Notes: generated from the letters alone by a model not told the origin. A stretch of 64,000 bases of DNA from Diacronema lutheri (GCA_019448385.1 JAGTXO010000048.1:124001-188000); one strand, 5' to 3'. Counted from the first letter of the stretch, positions 12,001-21,300 are shown. Made by a program: numbers and translations.

Positions 12001-15000
12001 CTGATGCGCCGGTGCGCGCTCGGCTTTGCGCGCGCGGAGGTGGCGCGGCTGCTGCGCACGTGGGCGCTGGCGGCCGTGCTGCGCCGCTCGGCGCGGCTGG
12101 CTGGCGCGCGCATGCTGAGCGGTGCGGCGGTGGTCGGGTTTGCACGCTGGCGCACGACCGTGTCGCGCCGCTTGGACGCGGTTGGCATGCTCGGCGCCGC
12201 ATCGGTCCGTTGGGAGCTGAGCGCACACCGCAGGGCGTTTGCGGGCTGGGCGGCGGGCGCGCGTGTGCGATTGGCGAGCTCGCTGGTCGCGCGGCGGCTG
12301 GTGCACGGCGCGGCGCTGCGCGGCTTTGCCGCGTGGGCTGCGCGTGTGCAGGCGCGGCGCTCGGCGCGCGCTGGGCTCGCGGCGCCTGTGCGCAGCTGGG
12401 TGGAGCGCGCGACGCTGTCCGCATGGCGCAGCTGGTCGTCCGTTTCGGCGGAGCGTCGGCTTGCGCTGCGCGCGGCCCTCGGCTTTGCGCACGGCGAGCT
12501 GGCACGCCTGTTCCACGCGTGGGCGCAGGGCGTGGCCGAGCGGTCGGCGGCGGCCGCACGCCTCGCGATCCCGGCGCGCCGGTGGCTGCGGCGGCGGACG
12601 GCGGCCGCGCTCGACGGCTGGCGCCATCGTGCGGTCGGCCGGTCGCTGCAGCTCGCGGCGGCGCGCCACCTGCTGCACGGCGCGCTGCTGCGCGGCTTTG
12701 CGCGCTGGTCGGCGGGCGTTGCGGCGCTTGGCTCGGCGCGCGCGCTGCTCGCGACGCCTGCGCGCAGCTGGGCGGCGCGCGACACGCTGGCGGCGTGGCG
12801 CGGCTGGGCGCTGCTCGGCGCCGAGCGCGCGCTGATGCGCCGGTGCGAGCTCGGCGTTGCGCGCGCGGAGGTGGCGCGGCTGCTGCGCACGTGGGCGCCG
12901 GCGGCCGCGCTGCGCCGCTCGGCGCGGCTGGCTGGCGCGCGCATGCTGAGCGGTGCGGCGGTGGTCGGGTTTGCACGCTGGCGCACGGCCGTGTCGCGCC
13001 GCTTGGACGCGGTTGGCATGCTCGGCGCCGCATCGGTCCGTTGGGAGCTGAGCGCACACCGCAGGGCGTTTGCGGGCTGGGCGGCGGGCGCGCGTGTGCG
13101 ATTGGCGAGCTCGCTGGCCGCGCGGCGGCTGGTGCACGGCGCGGCGCTGCGCGGCTTTGCCGCGTGGGCTGCGCGTGTGCAGGCGCGGCGCTCGGCGCGC
13201 GCTGGGCTCGCGGCACCTGTGCGCAGCTGGGTGGAGCGCGCGATGCTGTCCGCATGGCGCAGCTGGTCGTCCGCTTCGGCGGAGCGTCGGCTTGCGCTGC
13301 GCGCGGCCCTCGGCTTTGCGCACGGCGAGCTGGCACGCCTGTTCCACGCGTGGGCGCAGGGCGTGGCCGAGCGGTCGGCGGCCGCCGCACGCCTCGCGAT
13401 CCCGGCGCGCCGTTGCCTGCGGCGGCGGACGGCGGCGGCGCTCGACGGCTGGCGCGATCGTGCTGTCGGCCGGTCGCTGCAGCTCGCGGCGGCGCGCCAC
13501 CTGCCGCACGGCGCGCTGCTGCGCGGCTTTGCGCGCTGGTCGGCGGGCGTTGCGGCGCTTGGCTCGGCGCGCGCGCTGCTCGCAGCGCCGGCGCGCAGCT
13601 GGGCGGAGCGCGCCACGCACGCGGCGTGGCGCGGCTGGGCGCTGCTTGGCGCCGAGCGCGCGCTGATGCGCCGGTGCGCGCTCGGCTTTGCGCGCGCGGA
13701 GGTGGCGCGGCTGCTGCGCACGTGGGCGCCGGCGGGCGCGCCGCGCCGCTCGGCGCGGCTGGCTAGCTCGCGCATGCTGAGCGGTGCGCTCACACGCAGC
13801 ATGGCCGCTTGGCGCTCGAGCTTGCGAGATCGGTGGGCGCGTGCGAGTGGCAGCGCTGCGGCAGGTCAAGCGGTGCTGCGCGGCGCCACTCGCGCGTGGA
13901 ACGCGTGGCGCGCGTTTGCGCACCGCGGCGCGCACCGTGCGGTCGGGTCTCTGCGTATCGGTGCGGGCGCGCGTGTCGCGCTCGCGCTCCTGTGTGCGCA
14001 CGCTCGTGCCACGCGGGCTGCCGCGCGCGCTCGCCGCGCCGCGAGCGTGCGATGGCCTGGTGGCGCTCTGGGCGCGAGTATGGACGCGTGGGCGCGCTCG
14101 GCGAGAGGGTGGCGCGCGGCGCGGCGTTTCGTCCGACGGGCGCTGCGCGCTGCTCGCGCGCGCGCGCTGCGTGCGTGGACCAACTGGTCGTACAGCGTCG
14201 GGCTGCTCGCCTTCAGCGCACGCCGATGGGCGATCGCCCGGCGGGCGCATGCGCTTGGCCGTTGGGCCGGCAGGACGCACGAGCGTCCCAACTTCCGGCG
14301 CGCGCTTCCGCACTGGGTGCTCACGAGTCTGGCGAGTGCCCTCGGCGGATGGCACGGCACGACGGCTGAGCGCAAGCTGAGCGGCCTCCTCCTGCCCGCC
14401 GGGCGGAGGCGTGCTGCGCTCCGCGCGAGCGCGCGCTCCCTCGAGCGTTGGCTCAGCTTCGCGGCGCTCGCGAGCGTGCGGCGCGCGCAGGCGCTCGGAT
14501 GCCGGCGGCACGCGACGCTGAGCGCGCAGGCGCGCGCGCTTCGCCACTGGTGCGCCGTTGCGCTGCGCTCGCTTTCCGCCGCACTTGACAGCGCCTCGGT
14601 CGGCGCAACGAGCCGAGCGCGTGTGGGTCTCATCACCCTGGCGCTCGCAGTGTGGCGCGAGGTTGCGGACGTGCGCTCCGTGAGCCAGACGATCCTGAAC
14701 GCGTCCTTCGCCGCCGCGCGCTACCGCGCAAAGTGCATTGCCCTGCTCCTCTGGCGCCGGTCGATCGTGGCCAATTTGCGCGCCGCGCTCGACAGTGCGC
14801 AAGCGGGCGCGGCAGAGGCGGTGCGCTCGCACTTCGCCACGTGGCGTGAGGTACGGGCGCGCACGCGCGGTGCGCCACGCCGCCGCCTTGCGCATGCACT
14901 GGCGCACCTGCGTCGCCGCTCGCAGCTCGCGCTCTTCGCGCGCGAGCAGGCCGTGGGCGCCACGCTGCACGCCGCGGTGACCGGTGCTGCCGGCGCGCTC

Positions 15001-15072
15001 GTTACGCTTCGGCGGCACGCGGCGCTGCGCGCCGTCTTCTGCGGATGGAGGCTTAGCGCCCCCGTGACCTAG
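1..15072 (+). CDS. Giant Sfi1-like Trp/Ala/Arg-rich repeat protein A (5' partial)
   Basis: One frame is open from the first base of the window to TAG at 15070-15072, about 5,020 codons, so the start lies upstream. The protein is a chain of ~31-residue predicted helical units, each with a conserved Trp. The best-kept unit, ARHLLHGALLRGFARW, fits the centrin-binding consensus of the Sfi1 family (A-x7-LL-x3-F/L-xx-W). Four units form a 124-residue higher-order repeat, arrayed at about 670-1500, 3690-6990 and 10180-13790. Between the arrays the units diverge but keep the Trp spacing, and there only this frame stays open over long distances, which argues that it is the coding one. At ~31 residues per unit there would be roughly 160 units. 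The C-terminus (LRAVFCGWRLSAPVT) resembles that of the next giant gene. Family knowledge: Sfi1 proteins are long helices that line up centrins at spindle poles, basal bodies and contractile fibres. Centrin binding here is inference. An alternative is an unrelated Ala-rich helical scaffold. Confidence 0.6.
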   Translation, partial: RSGAFARRWLLRGRARAFAGWATGAGARALLGRAARALRHVGLARTLRTLAASASARLAARAAVVRALGRDLLASWAAWSRASLELLRLRAAGRAWAGGAAARALDSLARAAASAAAASGHLRAARAAFGVRAMRGALVAWAAGAHSLGACRRAATGLRGGAPLRALLRWRRNVTMANSAHILLDASLRRWSDHSAVVAVVAWAAKAASAARLNAALRRLVLGRTAAALDGWRDRAVGRSLQLAAARHLLHGALLRGFARWSAGVLALSSARALLAAQARGWAHRDTLSAWRSWASAAAERRLALRAAQGFAHGELVRLFHAWAQGVAERSAAAARLAIPARRWLRRRTAAALDGWRDRAVGRSLQLAAARHLLHGALLRGFARWSAGVLALSSARALLAAQARGWAHRDTLSAWRSWASAAAERRLALRAAQGFAHGELVRLFHAWAQGVAERSAAAARLAIPARRWLRRRTAAALDGWRDRAVGRSLQLAAARHLLHRHVLRGLSALTLHQAAARAARLLLGMSLRRWARCARSAALGAWAAACLGPARAERLLSVASRRFTSFARARALRAWAWGTLELVRARRAARAAASLEVSRSLRTSWDTWASTFNGVRFMVGAMRYWQSAIAAHALHTWADSASQSVAESLLAERSLSMWADGALERAWGSLRAAVDAAALMGRCVQGFAHGELARLFHAWDKGVAERSAAAARLAIPARRWLRRRLGAAFDGLAAGARSRVLCRDAVVRMASHASVRALARWRDAAASDGRARALVALVLVSRASSAARALQLVTLVAWATSVRTACLARDALVRARAGAVGRGFSAWLSGVAARAVARSKASRAAMRWRAESCAGGLECWARAARARGTSMRAARAFAYRAATRALARWASMAAARVFSVRAAARWRQGASAAALDRWRAAALTQTAGARAASSFARTSLLSAAAFALDTWTRCAALNGAAMRIDAAVDARRLLGACGASWAAWAARAASLALARRLVAARAISAALRRLRQTASSARARARGFGRWHAPALGAAFVRWASRVEPAERAAFATRALLCWRRRRSAVAVRSWAHSARTLRRMLVGLGAFRHGARARFFAAWAAACGARLERLDSLSTVGLRVAHRRTGAALGSWRAAAAARLLQLAAARHLLHGALLRGLSVWAERAAAAAVRRALLRMPLAHWARRELLAAFRAFLTCARPQLLMLRAARLLAQGQAARSFSVWLVVLAERSAVAARLAIPARRWLRRRTAAALDGWRDRAVGRSLQLAAARHLLHGALLRGFARWSAGVAALSSARALLAAPARAWAARDTLAAWRSWASAAAERRLALRAAQGFAHGELARLFHAWAQGVAERSAAAARLAIPARRWLRRRTAAALDGWRDRAVGRSLQLAAARHLLHGALLRGFARWSAVVAALSSARALLAAPARGWAERAANAAWRTWASAAAERRLALRAAQGFAHGELARLFHAWAQGVAERSAAAACLAIPARRWLRRRTAAALDGWRDRAAGPSVQLAAARHLLHGALLRGFARWSAGVAALGAARALLAAPARGWAERDRLSVWRSWASAAAERRLAQRAAQGFAHGELARLFHAWAQGVAERSAAAARLAIPARRWLRRRTAAALDGWRDRAVGRSLQLAAARHLLHGALLRGFALWSAGVAALSSARALLAAPARGWAARAAHAAWRSWASAAAERRLALRAAQGFAHGELARLFHAWAQGVAERSTAAARLAIRARRWLRRRTAAALDGWRDRAVGRSLQLAAARHLLHGALLRGFARWSAGVAALSSARALLAAPARSWAERGTHAAWRSWASAAAERRLAQRAAQGFAHGELARLFHAWAQGVAERSAAAARLAIPARRWLRRRTAAALDGWRDRAVGRSLQLAAARHLLHGALLRGFARWSAGVLALSSARALLAAPARSWAECNTLSAWRSWASAAAERRLALRAAQGFAHGELARLFHAWAQGVAERSAAAARLAIPARRWLRRRTAAALDGWRDRAVGRSLQLAAARHLLHGALLRGFARWSAGVAALSSARALLAAQALGWAARAAHAAWRSWASAAAERRLALHAAQGFTHGELARLFHAWAQGVAERSVAAARLAIPARRWLRRRTAAALDGWRDRAVGRSLQLAAARHLLHGALLRGFARWSVVVAALFSARALLAAPARSWAERGTHAAWRSWASAAAERRVAQRAAQGFAHGELARLFHAWAQGVAERSAAAARLAIPARRWLRRRTSAALDGWRDRAVGRSLQLAAARHLLHGALLRGFARWSAGVAALSSARALLAAPARAWAARAAHAAWRSWASAAAERRLALHAARWAHLVVGSAMTAWAVRSAVRAVMARAALLFWHGARRRAFRGWHEHAETGVQVRRASARWRQGAACAVLDALRAASTLARMLRELAGLSRSLLARGADAKATDVVMRLRARASARRLLAAGARAWAGGVLARAVRAWRGARQAHREAVATSEWALGCWTRTSVAAVWRAWAFAAERHRLMALCATSFARGELGRLHRAWSVATHARLRLLGIAGVIVVRWEARAAHAAWRWWRVESARMALGRSAMLALAGGREMRALGGWAAAAMRLSARRIALRAALARWAARAPAAALDCWLDAARAAALARRSLVRMRQLALSAALRAIAASARGAYDAAGTSGLALDRWARGELGASWQLWARLRRAYGIAAAVLLASMWLRMRPRFAQWARAWRDAALLGAATHAWQRAAAAYALRALHAGAWPGATRARALGRWRSGARARALAQWRRASATAIADARAGGAAAASSSERALGHWRLRGLAPSRAHWRAVALARRLQLIGGSGRTALARRAALHAWAARAAAQPRGVRRASGAAARAPADRALVAAWRGWAHAAAPRALARGALLQFANGALVGAFGGLVWHAAAVAKRAAADSTLRAWLGGQLRGAAELWKGRRRQRRKWADLLDAAARAWLGGARARALGRWRLGAVDRRRVRAAGGAALGRWTGGARRTCLARWAQVRRARALARRAVAAIAQSRAARAVRTWAWALGERARRRALARRALRSAVQLAGEAVRHWAAHAKLGALSRAQLRESGEYAALASRARALRDLARGAAHVRRAAQLDGAAAEAALNLALRLWRDVTRLARVAGALVLATRLHWSVTALRAAARLWARAGGERAERTLMRALGRARALGASWRAWAFAAALHLTAVAARLATGTSTQRAAMNCWRRVISDGGAASRLDRMAAARWLRGAEARALGCWTERARARARAIALVGASARAWATREHRRGLAALEAAGVARRLRAAAAREWRGGAARSAMRAWWKAGHEQAALVANARSLRRASASAGAAFDAWMASAARWAELQSGAARALAMWEVRSVIGAFGLWAAGASRRTRIRRGAGSFAHGELARLFRAWDRGVAERSAAAARLAIPARRWLRRQTAAALDGWRDRAVGRSLQLAAARHLLHGALLRGFARWSAGVAALGPARALLAAPARGWAARDTLSAWRSWASAAAERRLAQRAAQGFAHGELARLFHAWAQGVAERSAAAARLAIPVRRWLRRQTAAAFDGWRDAVVGRSLQLVAARHLLHGALLRGFARWSAGVAALGSARALLAAPARGWAARGAHAAWRSWASAAAERRLAQRAAQGFAHGELARLFHAWAQGVAERSAAAARLAIPVRRWLRRQTAAAFDGWRDALVGRSLQLAAARHLLHGALLRGFARWSAGVAALGSARALLAAPARSWAHRDTLSAWRSWASAAAERRLALRAAQGFAHGELARLFHAWAQGVAERSAAAARLAIPARRWLRRRTAAALDGWRDRAVGRSLQLAAARHLLHGALLRGFARWSAGVAALGSARALLAAPARSWAERDTLSAWRNWASAAAERRVALRAAQGFANGELARLFHAWASGMAERSAAAARLAIPARRWLRRRTAAALDGWRDRAVGRSLQLAAARHLLHGGLLRGFARWSAGVAALSSARALLVAPARSWAERDTLAAWRGWALLGAERALMRRCALGFARAEVARLLRTWALAAVLRRSARLAGARMLSGAAVVGFARWRTTVSRRLDAVGMLGAASVRWELSAHRRAFAGWAAGARVRLASSLVARRLVHGAALRGFAAWAARVQARRSARAGLAAPVRSWVERATLSAWRSWSSVSAERRLALRAALGFAHGELARLFHAWAQGVAERSAAAARLAIPARRWLRRRTAAALDGWRHRAVGRSLQLAAARHLLHGALLRGFARWSAGVAALGSARALLATPARSWAARDTLAAWRGWALLGAERALMRRCELGVARAEVARLLRTWAPAAALRRSARLAGARMLSGAAVVGFARWRTAVSRRLDAVGMLGAASVRWELSAHRRAFAGWAAGARVRLASSLAARRLVHGAALRGFAAWAARVQARRSARAGLAAPVRSWVERAMLSAWRSWSSASAERRLALRAALGFAHGELARLFHAWAQGVAERSAAAARLAIPARRCLRRRTAAALDGWRDRAVGRSLQLAAARHLPHGALLRGFARWSAGVAALGSARALLAAPARSWAERATHAAWRGWALLGAERALMRRCALGFARAEVARLLRTWAPAGAPRRSARLASSRMLSGALTRSMAAWRSSLRDRWARASGSAAAGQAVLRGATRAWNAWRAFAHRGAHRAVGSLRIGAGARVALALLCAHARATRAAARARRAASVRWPGGALGASMDAWARSARGWRAARRFVRRALRAARARALRAWTNWSYSVGLLAFSARRWAIARRAHALGRWAGRTHERPNFRRALPHWVLTSLASALGGWHGTTAERKLSGLLLPAGRRRAALRASARSLERWLSFAALASVRRAQALGCRRHATLSAQARALRHWCAVALRSLSAALDSASVGATSRARVGLITLALAVWREVADVRSVSQTILNASFAAARYRAKCIALLLWRRSIVANLRAALDSAQAGAAEAVRSHFATWREVRARTRGAPRRRLAHALAHLRRRSQLALFAREQAVGATLHAAVTGAAGALVTLRRHAALRAVFCGWRLSAPVT
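670..1500 (+). repeat. Tandem 372-bp module, first array (three copies)
   Basis: The marker gacggctggcg (DGW) recurs at 688, 1060 and 1432, exactly 372 bp apart. The copies are close to identical at the DNA level, and each encodes 124 residues, that is four Sfi1-like units. The third copy decays after about 1500. Confidence 0.9.
3690..6990 (+). repeat. Tandem 372-bp module, second array (nine copies)
   Basis: The DGW marker lies at 3763, 4135, 4507, 4879, 5251, 5623, 5995, 6367 and 6739 with an exact 372-bp period. Variation clusters in the linker after LLAAPAR (for example WAERDTLSAW versus WAARAAHAAW). The constant period with scattered substitutions suggests repeated unequal exchange or gene conversion. 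Confidence 0.9.
10180..13790 (+). repeat. Third array: 372-bp modules with 459-bp inserts
   Basis: Modules have DGW markers at 10291, 10663, 11035, 11407, 11779, 12610 and 13441. From 11779 on the spacing becomes 831 bp, because a 459-bp block (beginning near RGWALLGAERALMRRC, markers at 12001, 12832 and 13663) is inserted after each 372-bp module. The block encodes about 153 residues, or five more Trp units. Confidence 0.85.
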
Positions 15073-15318
15073 GGGATGCGGGCTGGGATGCTGCGGGGAT
15101 GCGGGCGGGGATGCGGGCACGCGCTCGGATGTGGGCAGGGAAGGGGCTGGCGTTCGCGCCCGCGCCACGCGTGTCGTCGGCGCCCTTCACATCCTTCACC
15201 CTCACCGCCCTCGCTCGACGATGCGCGCCGCTCTGTCACTTGGCAGGCCTCTCGTGTGAGTGTGCGTGCGCGAGTGAATGCGAGTGTGCTCGCGCCGGGC
15301 TGGCGCCTTTCATTCGCC
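15073..15318. other. Gap between giant genes A and B; G-rich 3' boundary
   Basis: Directly after the TAG of gene A there are many short G runs (GGGATGCGGG-type repeats, 15072-15145) able to form G-quadruplexes on the coding strand. The reading frame of gene B is open from ATG 15076, but its first ~80 codons are low complexity and lack the Trp pattern, so I treat this stretch as 3'/5' flank. A possible short first exon (ATG 15221) ends at a strong donor, GTGAGT at 15256. I could not find a matching acceptor in phase. Confidence 0.45.
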
Positions 15319-18300
15319 ATGTGGGCGTGCACCGCGCGCGCGCGCGCCCTCCTGGCAGTCGGCGCGGCCTCGTGGCGCGGCGGCGCGCTCGGGCGCGTCT
15401 GGCCGAGTTGGGCGCGCGCGACTGCTCGCCGGATGCGTTGCCTGCGCGCTGCTCTGCGAATGCGCTCGCTCGCGTCGGCGCGGGCGCTACGCCGCTGGCG
15501 TGGTGTCGCTGCGAGAGCGATGGCGGCGTACCTCCTCGCGGGCCAGGCTGGCTTCGCGTGGCAGCAGTGCGGCCTCCTGCGCGGCCTTCGCTCCTGGTGG
15601 CGCGGCCATGCGGCGCGCGCTCGCGCCGCGCGCCGGCGAGTGGCCATCGTGGCGTGGCGCGACGCGGCGGCCAACCACGCATTGCTCGCGTTGCGTTCTC
15701 GCACTGCGGGGCGCGCGCGCCGTGCCGCGCTCCTCGCGCTCCATATGGCCGCGCTGAGGGGCCGCGCACTTGTCCGCGCGCTTGATCGGTGGCATGCACT
15801 GCCTGTCTCCGTCGCGCGTGGCCTCGCGGTGGCGCGCAAGCTGGGCAGCGCGGCGCCACCGCGCGCATTTGCCGCCTGGCGCCGCGCCACGGTGCGACGA
15901 CGTGCGGCACTCGTGCGGCGCTCGCGCGCGGCGCTCGGCGGCTGGGCAGTGCGCGGCACGCTGGCGGCGTGGCGCGGCTGGGCGCTGCTCGGCGCCGAGC
16001 GCGCGCTGATGCGCCGGTGCGCGCTCGGCTTTGCGCGCGCGGAGGTGGCGCGGCTGCTGCGCACGTGGGCGCCGGCGGCCGTGCTGCGCCGCTCGGCGCG
16101 GCTGACTGGCGCGCGCATGCTGAGCGGTGCGGCGGTGGTCGGGTTTGCGCGCTGGCGCACGGCCGTGTCGCGCCGCTTGGACGCGGTTGGCATGCTCGGC
16201 GCCGCATCGGTCGGTTGGGAGCTGAGCGCACACCGCAGGGCGTTTGCGGGCTGGGCGGCGGGCGCGCGTGTGCGATTGGCGAGCTCGCTGGCCGGTCGGC
16301 GGCTGGTGCACGGCGCGGCGCTGCGCGGCTTTGCCGCGTGGGCTGCGCGTGTGCAGGCGCGGCGCTCGGCGCGCGCTGGGCTCGCGGCGCCTGTGTGCAG
16401 CTGGGTGGAGCGCGCGACGCTGTCCGCATGGCGCAGCTGGTCTTCCGTCTCGGCGGAGCGTCGGCTTGCGCTGCGCGCGGCCCTCGGCTTTGCGCACGGC
16501 GAACTGGCGCGCCTCTTCCACGCGTGGGTGCAGGGCGTGGCCGAGCGGTCAGCGGCGGCCACACGCCTCGCGATCCCGGCGCGCCGCTGGCTGCGGCGGC
16601 GGACGGCGGCCGCGCTCGACGGCTGGCGCGATCGTGCGGTCGGCCGATCGCTGCAGCTCGCGGCGGCGCGCCACCTGCTGCACGGCGCGCTGCTGCGCGG
16701 CTTTGCACGCTGGTCAGCGGGCGTCGCGGCGCTTGGCTCGGCGCGCGCGCTGCTCGCGACGCCTGCGCGCAGCTGGGCGGCGCGCGACATGCACGTGGCG
16801 TGGCGCAGCTGGGTGCTGCTCTGCGCCGGGCGCGCGCTGATGCGCCGGTGCGCGCTCGGCTTTGCGCGCGCGGAGGTGGCGCGGCTGCTGCGCACGTGGG
16901 CGCCGGCGGCCGCGCTGCGCCGCTCGGCGCGGCTGGCTGGCGCGCGCATGCTGAGCGGTGCGGCGGTGGTCGGGTTTGCGCGCTGGCGCACGGCCGTGTC
17001 GCGCCGCTTGGACGCGGTTGGCATGCTCGGCGCCGCATCGGTCCGTTGGGAGCTGAGCGCACACCGCAGGGCGTTTGCGGGCTGGGCGGCGGGCGCGCGT
17101 GTGCGATTGGCGAGCTCGCTGGCCGCGCGGCGGCTGGTGCACGGCGCGGCGCTGCAGGGCTTTGCCGCGTGGGCTGCGCGTGTGCAGGCGCGGCGCTCGG
17201 CGCGCGCTGGGCTCGCGGCGCCTGTGCGCAGCTGGGTGGAGCGCGCGACGCTGTCCGCATGGCGCAGCTGGTCTTCCGTCTCGGCGGAGCGTCGGCTTGC
17301 GCTGCGCGCGGCCCTCGGCTTTGCGCACGGCGAGCTGGCGCGCCTGTTCCACGCGTGGGCGCAGGGCGTGGCCGAGCGGTCGGCGGCGGCCGCACGCCTC
17401 GCGATCCCGGCGCGCCGATGGCTGCGGCGGCGGACGGCGGCGGCGCTCGACGGCTGGCGCGATCGTGCGGTCGGCCGGTCGCTGCAGCTCGCGGCGGCGC
17501 GCCACCTGCTGCACGGCGCGCTGCTGCGCGGCTTTGCGCGCTGGTCGGCGGGCGTTGCGGCGCTTGGCTCGGCGCGCGCGCTGCTCGCGGCGCCGGCGCG
17601 CAGCTGGGCGGCGCGCGACACGTTGGCGGCGTGGCGCAGCTGGGCGAGCGCTGCTGCGGAGCGTCGGCTCTCGATGCGCGCCGCGCAGGGCTTTGCGCAC
17701 GGCGAGCTGGCGCGCCTGTTCCACGCGTGGGTGCAGGGCGTGGCCGAGCGGTCAGCGGCGGCCGCACGCCTCGCGATCCCGGCGCGCCGCTGGCTGCGGC
17801 GGCGGACGGCGGCCGCGCTCGACGGCTGGCGCGATCGTGCGGTCGGCCGATCGCTGCAGCTCGCGGCGGCGCGCCACCTGCTGCACAGCGCGCTGCTGCG
17901 CGGCTTTGCGCGCTGGTCGGCGGGCGTTGCGGCGCTTGGCTCGGCGCGCGCGCTGCTCGCGGCGCCGGCGCGCAGCTGGGCGGCGCGCGACACGTTGGCG
18001 GCGTGGCGCAGCTGGGCGAGCGCTGCTGCGGAGCGTCGGCTTGCGCTGCGCGGCGCGCAGGGCTTTGCGCACGGCGAGCTGGCGCGCCTGTTCCATGCGT
18101 GGGCGCAGGGCGTGGCCGAGCGGTCGGCGGCGGCCGCACGCCTCGCGATCCCGGCGCGCCGCTGGCTGCGGCGGCGGACGGCGGCGGCGCTCGACGGCTG
18201 GCGCGATCGTGCGGTCGGCCGATCGCTGCAGCTCGCGGCGGCGCGCCACCTGCTGCACGGCGCTCTGCTGCGCGGCTTTGCGCGCTGGTCGGCGGGCGTT

Positions 18301-21300
18301 GCGGCGCTGTCCTCGGCGCGCGCGCTGCTCGCGGCGCCGGCGCGCAGCTGGGCGGAGCGCGACACGCTGTCGGCGTGGCGCGGCTGGGCGCTGCTGGGCG
18401 CCGAGCGCGCGCTGATGCGCCGGTGCGCGCTCGGCTTTGCGCGCGCGGAGGTGGCGCGGCTGCTGCGCACGTGGGCGCCGGCGGCCGCGCTGCGCCGCTC
18501 GGCGCGGCTGGCTGGCGCGCGCATGCTGAGCGGTGCGGCGGTGGTCGGGTTTGCGCGCTGGCGCATGGCCGTGTCGCGCCGCTTGGACGCGGTTGGCATG
18601 CTCGGCGCCGCATCGGTCCGTTGGGAGCTGAGCGCACACCGCAGGGCGTTTGCGGGCTGGGCGGCGGGCGCGCGTGTGCGATTGGCGAGCTCGCTGGCCG
18701 AGCGGCGGCTGGTGCACGGCGCGGCGCTGCAGGGCTTTGCCGCGTGGGCTGCGCGTGTGCAGGCGCGGCGCTCGGCGCGCGCTGGGCTCGCGGCGCCTGT
18801 GCGCAGCTGGGTGGAGCGCGCGACGTTTTCCGCATGGCGCAGCTGGTCGTCCGTTTCGGCGGAGCGTCGGCTTGCGCTGCGCGCGGCTCTCGGCTTTGCG
18901 CACGGCGAGCTGGCGCGCCTCTTCCACGCGTGGGTGCAGGGCGTGGCCGAGCGGTCAGCGGCGGCCGCACGCTTCGCGATCCCGGCGCGCCGGTGGCTGC
19001 GGCGGCGGACGGCGGCGGCGCTCGACGGCTGGCGCGATCGTGCGGTCGGCCGGTCGCTGCAGCTCGCGGCAGCGCGCCACCTGCTGCACGGCGCGCTGCT
19101 GCGCGGCTTTGCACGCTGGTCGTCGGGCGTTGCGGCGCTTGGCTCGGCGCGCGCGCTGCTCGCGGCGCCGGCGCGCAGCTGGGCGGCGCGCGACACGTTG
19201 GCGGCGTGGCGCAGCTGGGCGAGCGCTGCTGCGGAGCGTCGGCTCTCGCTGCGCGGCGCGCAGGGCTTTGCGCACGGCGAGCTGGCGCGCCTGTTCCACG
19301 TGTGGGCGCAGGGCGTGGCCGAGCGGTCGGCGGCGGCCGCACGCCTCGCGATCCCGGCGCGCCGCTGGCTGCGGCGGCGGACGGCGGCCGCGCTCGACGG
19401 CTGGCGCGATCGTGCGGTCGGCCGGTCGCTGCAGCTCGCGGCGGCGGGCCACCTGCTGCACGGCGCTCTGCTGCGCGGCTTTGCACGCTGGTCGGCGGGC
19501 GTTGCGGCGCTGTCCTTGGCGCGCGCGCTGCTCGCGGCGCCGGCGCGCAGCTGGGCGGAGCGCGACACGCTGTCGGCGTGGCGCGGCTGGGCGCTGCTTG
19601 GCGCCGAGCGCGCGCTGATGCGCCGGTGCGCGCTCGGCTTTGCGCGCGCGGAGGTGGCGCGGCTGCTGCGCACGTGGGCACCGGCGGCCGCGCTGCGCCG
19701 CTCGGCGCGGCTGGCTGGCGCGCGCATGCTGAGCGGTGCGGCGGTGGTCGGGTTTGCGCGCTGGCGCACGGCCGTGTCGCGCCGCTTGGACGCGGTTGGC
19801 ATGCTCGGCGCCGCATCGGTCCGTTGGGAGCTGAGCGCACACCGCAGGGCGTTTGCGGGCTGGGCGGCGGGCGCGCGTGTGCGATTGGTGAGCTCGCTGG
19901 CCGGTCGGCGGCTGGTGCACGGCGCGGCGCTGCAGGGCTTTGCCGCGTGGGCTGCGCGTGTGCAGGCGCGGCGCTCGGCGCGCGCTGGGCTCGCGGCGCC
20001 TGTGCGCAGCTGGGTGGAGCGCGCGACGCTGTCCGCATGGCGCAGCTGGTCGTCCGTTTCGGCGGAGCGTCGGCTTGCGCTGCGCGCGGCCCTCGGCTTT
20101 GCGCACGGCGAGCTGGCGCGCCTCTTCCACGCGTGGGTGCAGGGCGTGGCCGAGCGGTCAGCGGCGGCCGCACGCTTCGCGATCCCGGCGCGCCGGTGGC
20201 TGCGGCGGCGGACGGCGGCGGCGCTCGACGGCTGGCGCGATCATACGGTCGGCCGATCGCTGCAGCTCGCAGCTGCGCGCCACCTGGCGCACGGCGCGCT
20301 GCTGCGCGGCTTTGCACGCTGGTCGGCGGGCGTCGTGGCGCTTGGCTCGGCGCGCGCGCTGCTCGCGACGCCTGCGCGCAGCTGGGCGGCGCGCGACATG
20401 CACGTGGCGTGGCGTGGCTGGGCGCTGCTCTGCGCCGAGCGCGCGCTGATGCGCCGGTGCGCGCTCGGCTTTGCGCGCGCGGAGGTGGCGCGGCTGCTGC
20501 GCACGTGGGCACCGGCGGCCGCTCTGCGCCGCTCGGCGCGGCTGACTGGCGCGCGCATGCTGAGCGGTGCGGCGGTTGTCGGGTTTGCGCGCTGGCGCAT
20601 GGCCGTGTCGCGCCGCTTGGACGCGGTTGGCATGCTCGGCGCCGCATCGGTCCGTTGGGAGCTGAGCGCACACCGCAGGGCGTTTGCGGGCTGGGCGGCG
20701 GGCGCGCGTGTGCGATTGGTGAGCTCGCTGGCCGGTCGGCGGCTGGTGCACGGCGCGGCGCTGCAGGGCTTTGCCGCGTGGGCTGCGCGTGTGCAGGCGC
20801 GGCGCTCGGCGCGCGCTGGGCTCGCGGCGCCTGTGCGCAGCTGGGTGGAGCGCGCGACGCTGTCCGCATGGCGCAGCTGGTCGTCCGTTTCGGCGGAGCG
20901 TCGGCTTGCGCTGCGCGCGGCCCTCGGCTTTGCGCACGGCGAGCTGGCGCGCCTCTTCCACGCGTGGGCGCAGGGCGTGGCCGAGCGGTCGGCGGCGGCC
21001 GCACGCCTCGCGATCCCGGCGCGCCGCTGGCTGCGGCGGCGGACGGCGGCGGCGCTCGACGGCTGGCGCGATCGTGCGGTCGGCCGGTCGCTGCAGCTCG
21101 CGGCGGCGCGCCACCTGCTGCACGGCGCGCTGCTGCGCGGCTTTGCGCGCTGGTCGGCGGGCGTTGCGGCGCTTGGCTCGGCGCGCGCGCTGCTCGCGGC
21201 GCCGGCGCGCAGCTGGGCGGAGCGCGACACGCTGTCAGCGTGGCGCAGCTGGGTGAGCGCTGCTGCGGAGCGTCGGCTTGCGCTGCGCGCCGCGCAGGGC

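Noticed and set aside
3543-13802. Minus-strand frame open for ~3,400 codons
   Set aside because: It is Arg/Ala/Ser-rich with no recognisable motif and mirrors the + strand modules. The + frame keeps a regular Trp/Leu helical pattern and stays open in the non-repetitive parts as well.
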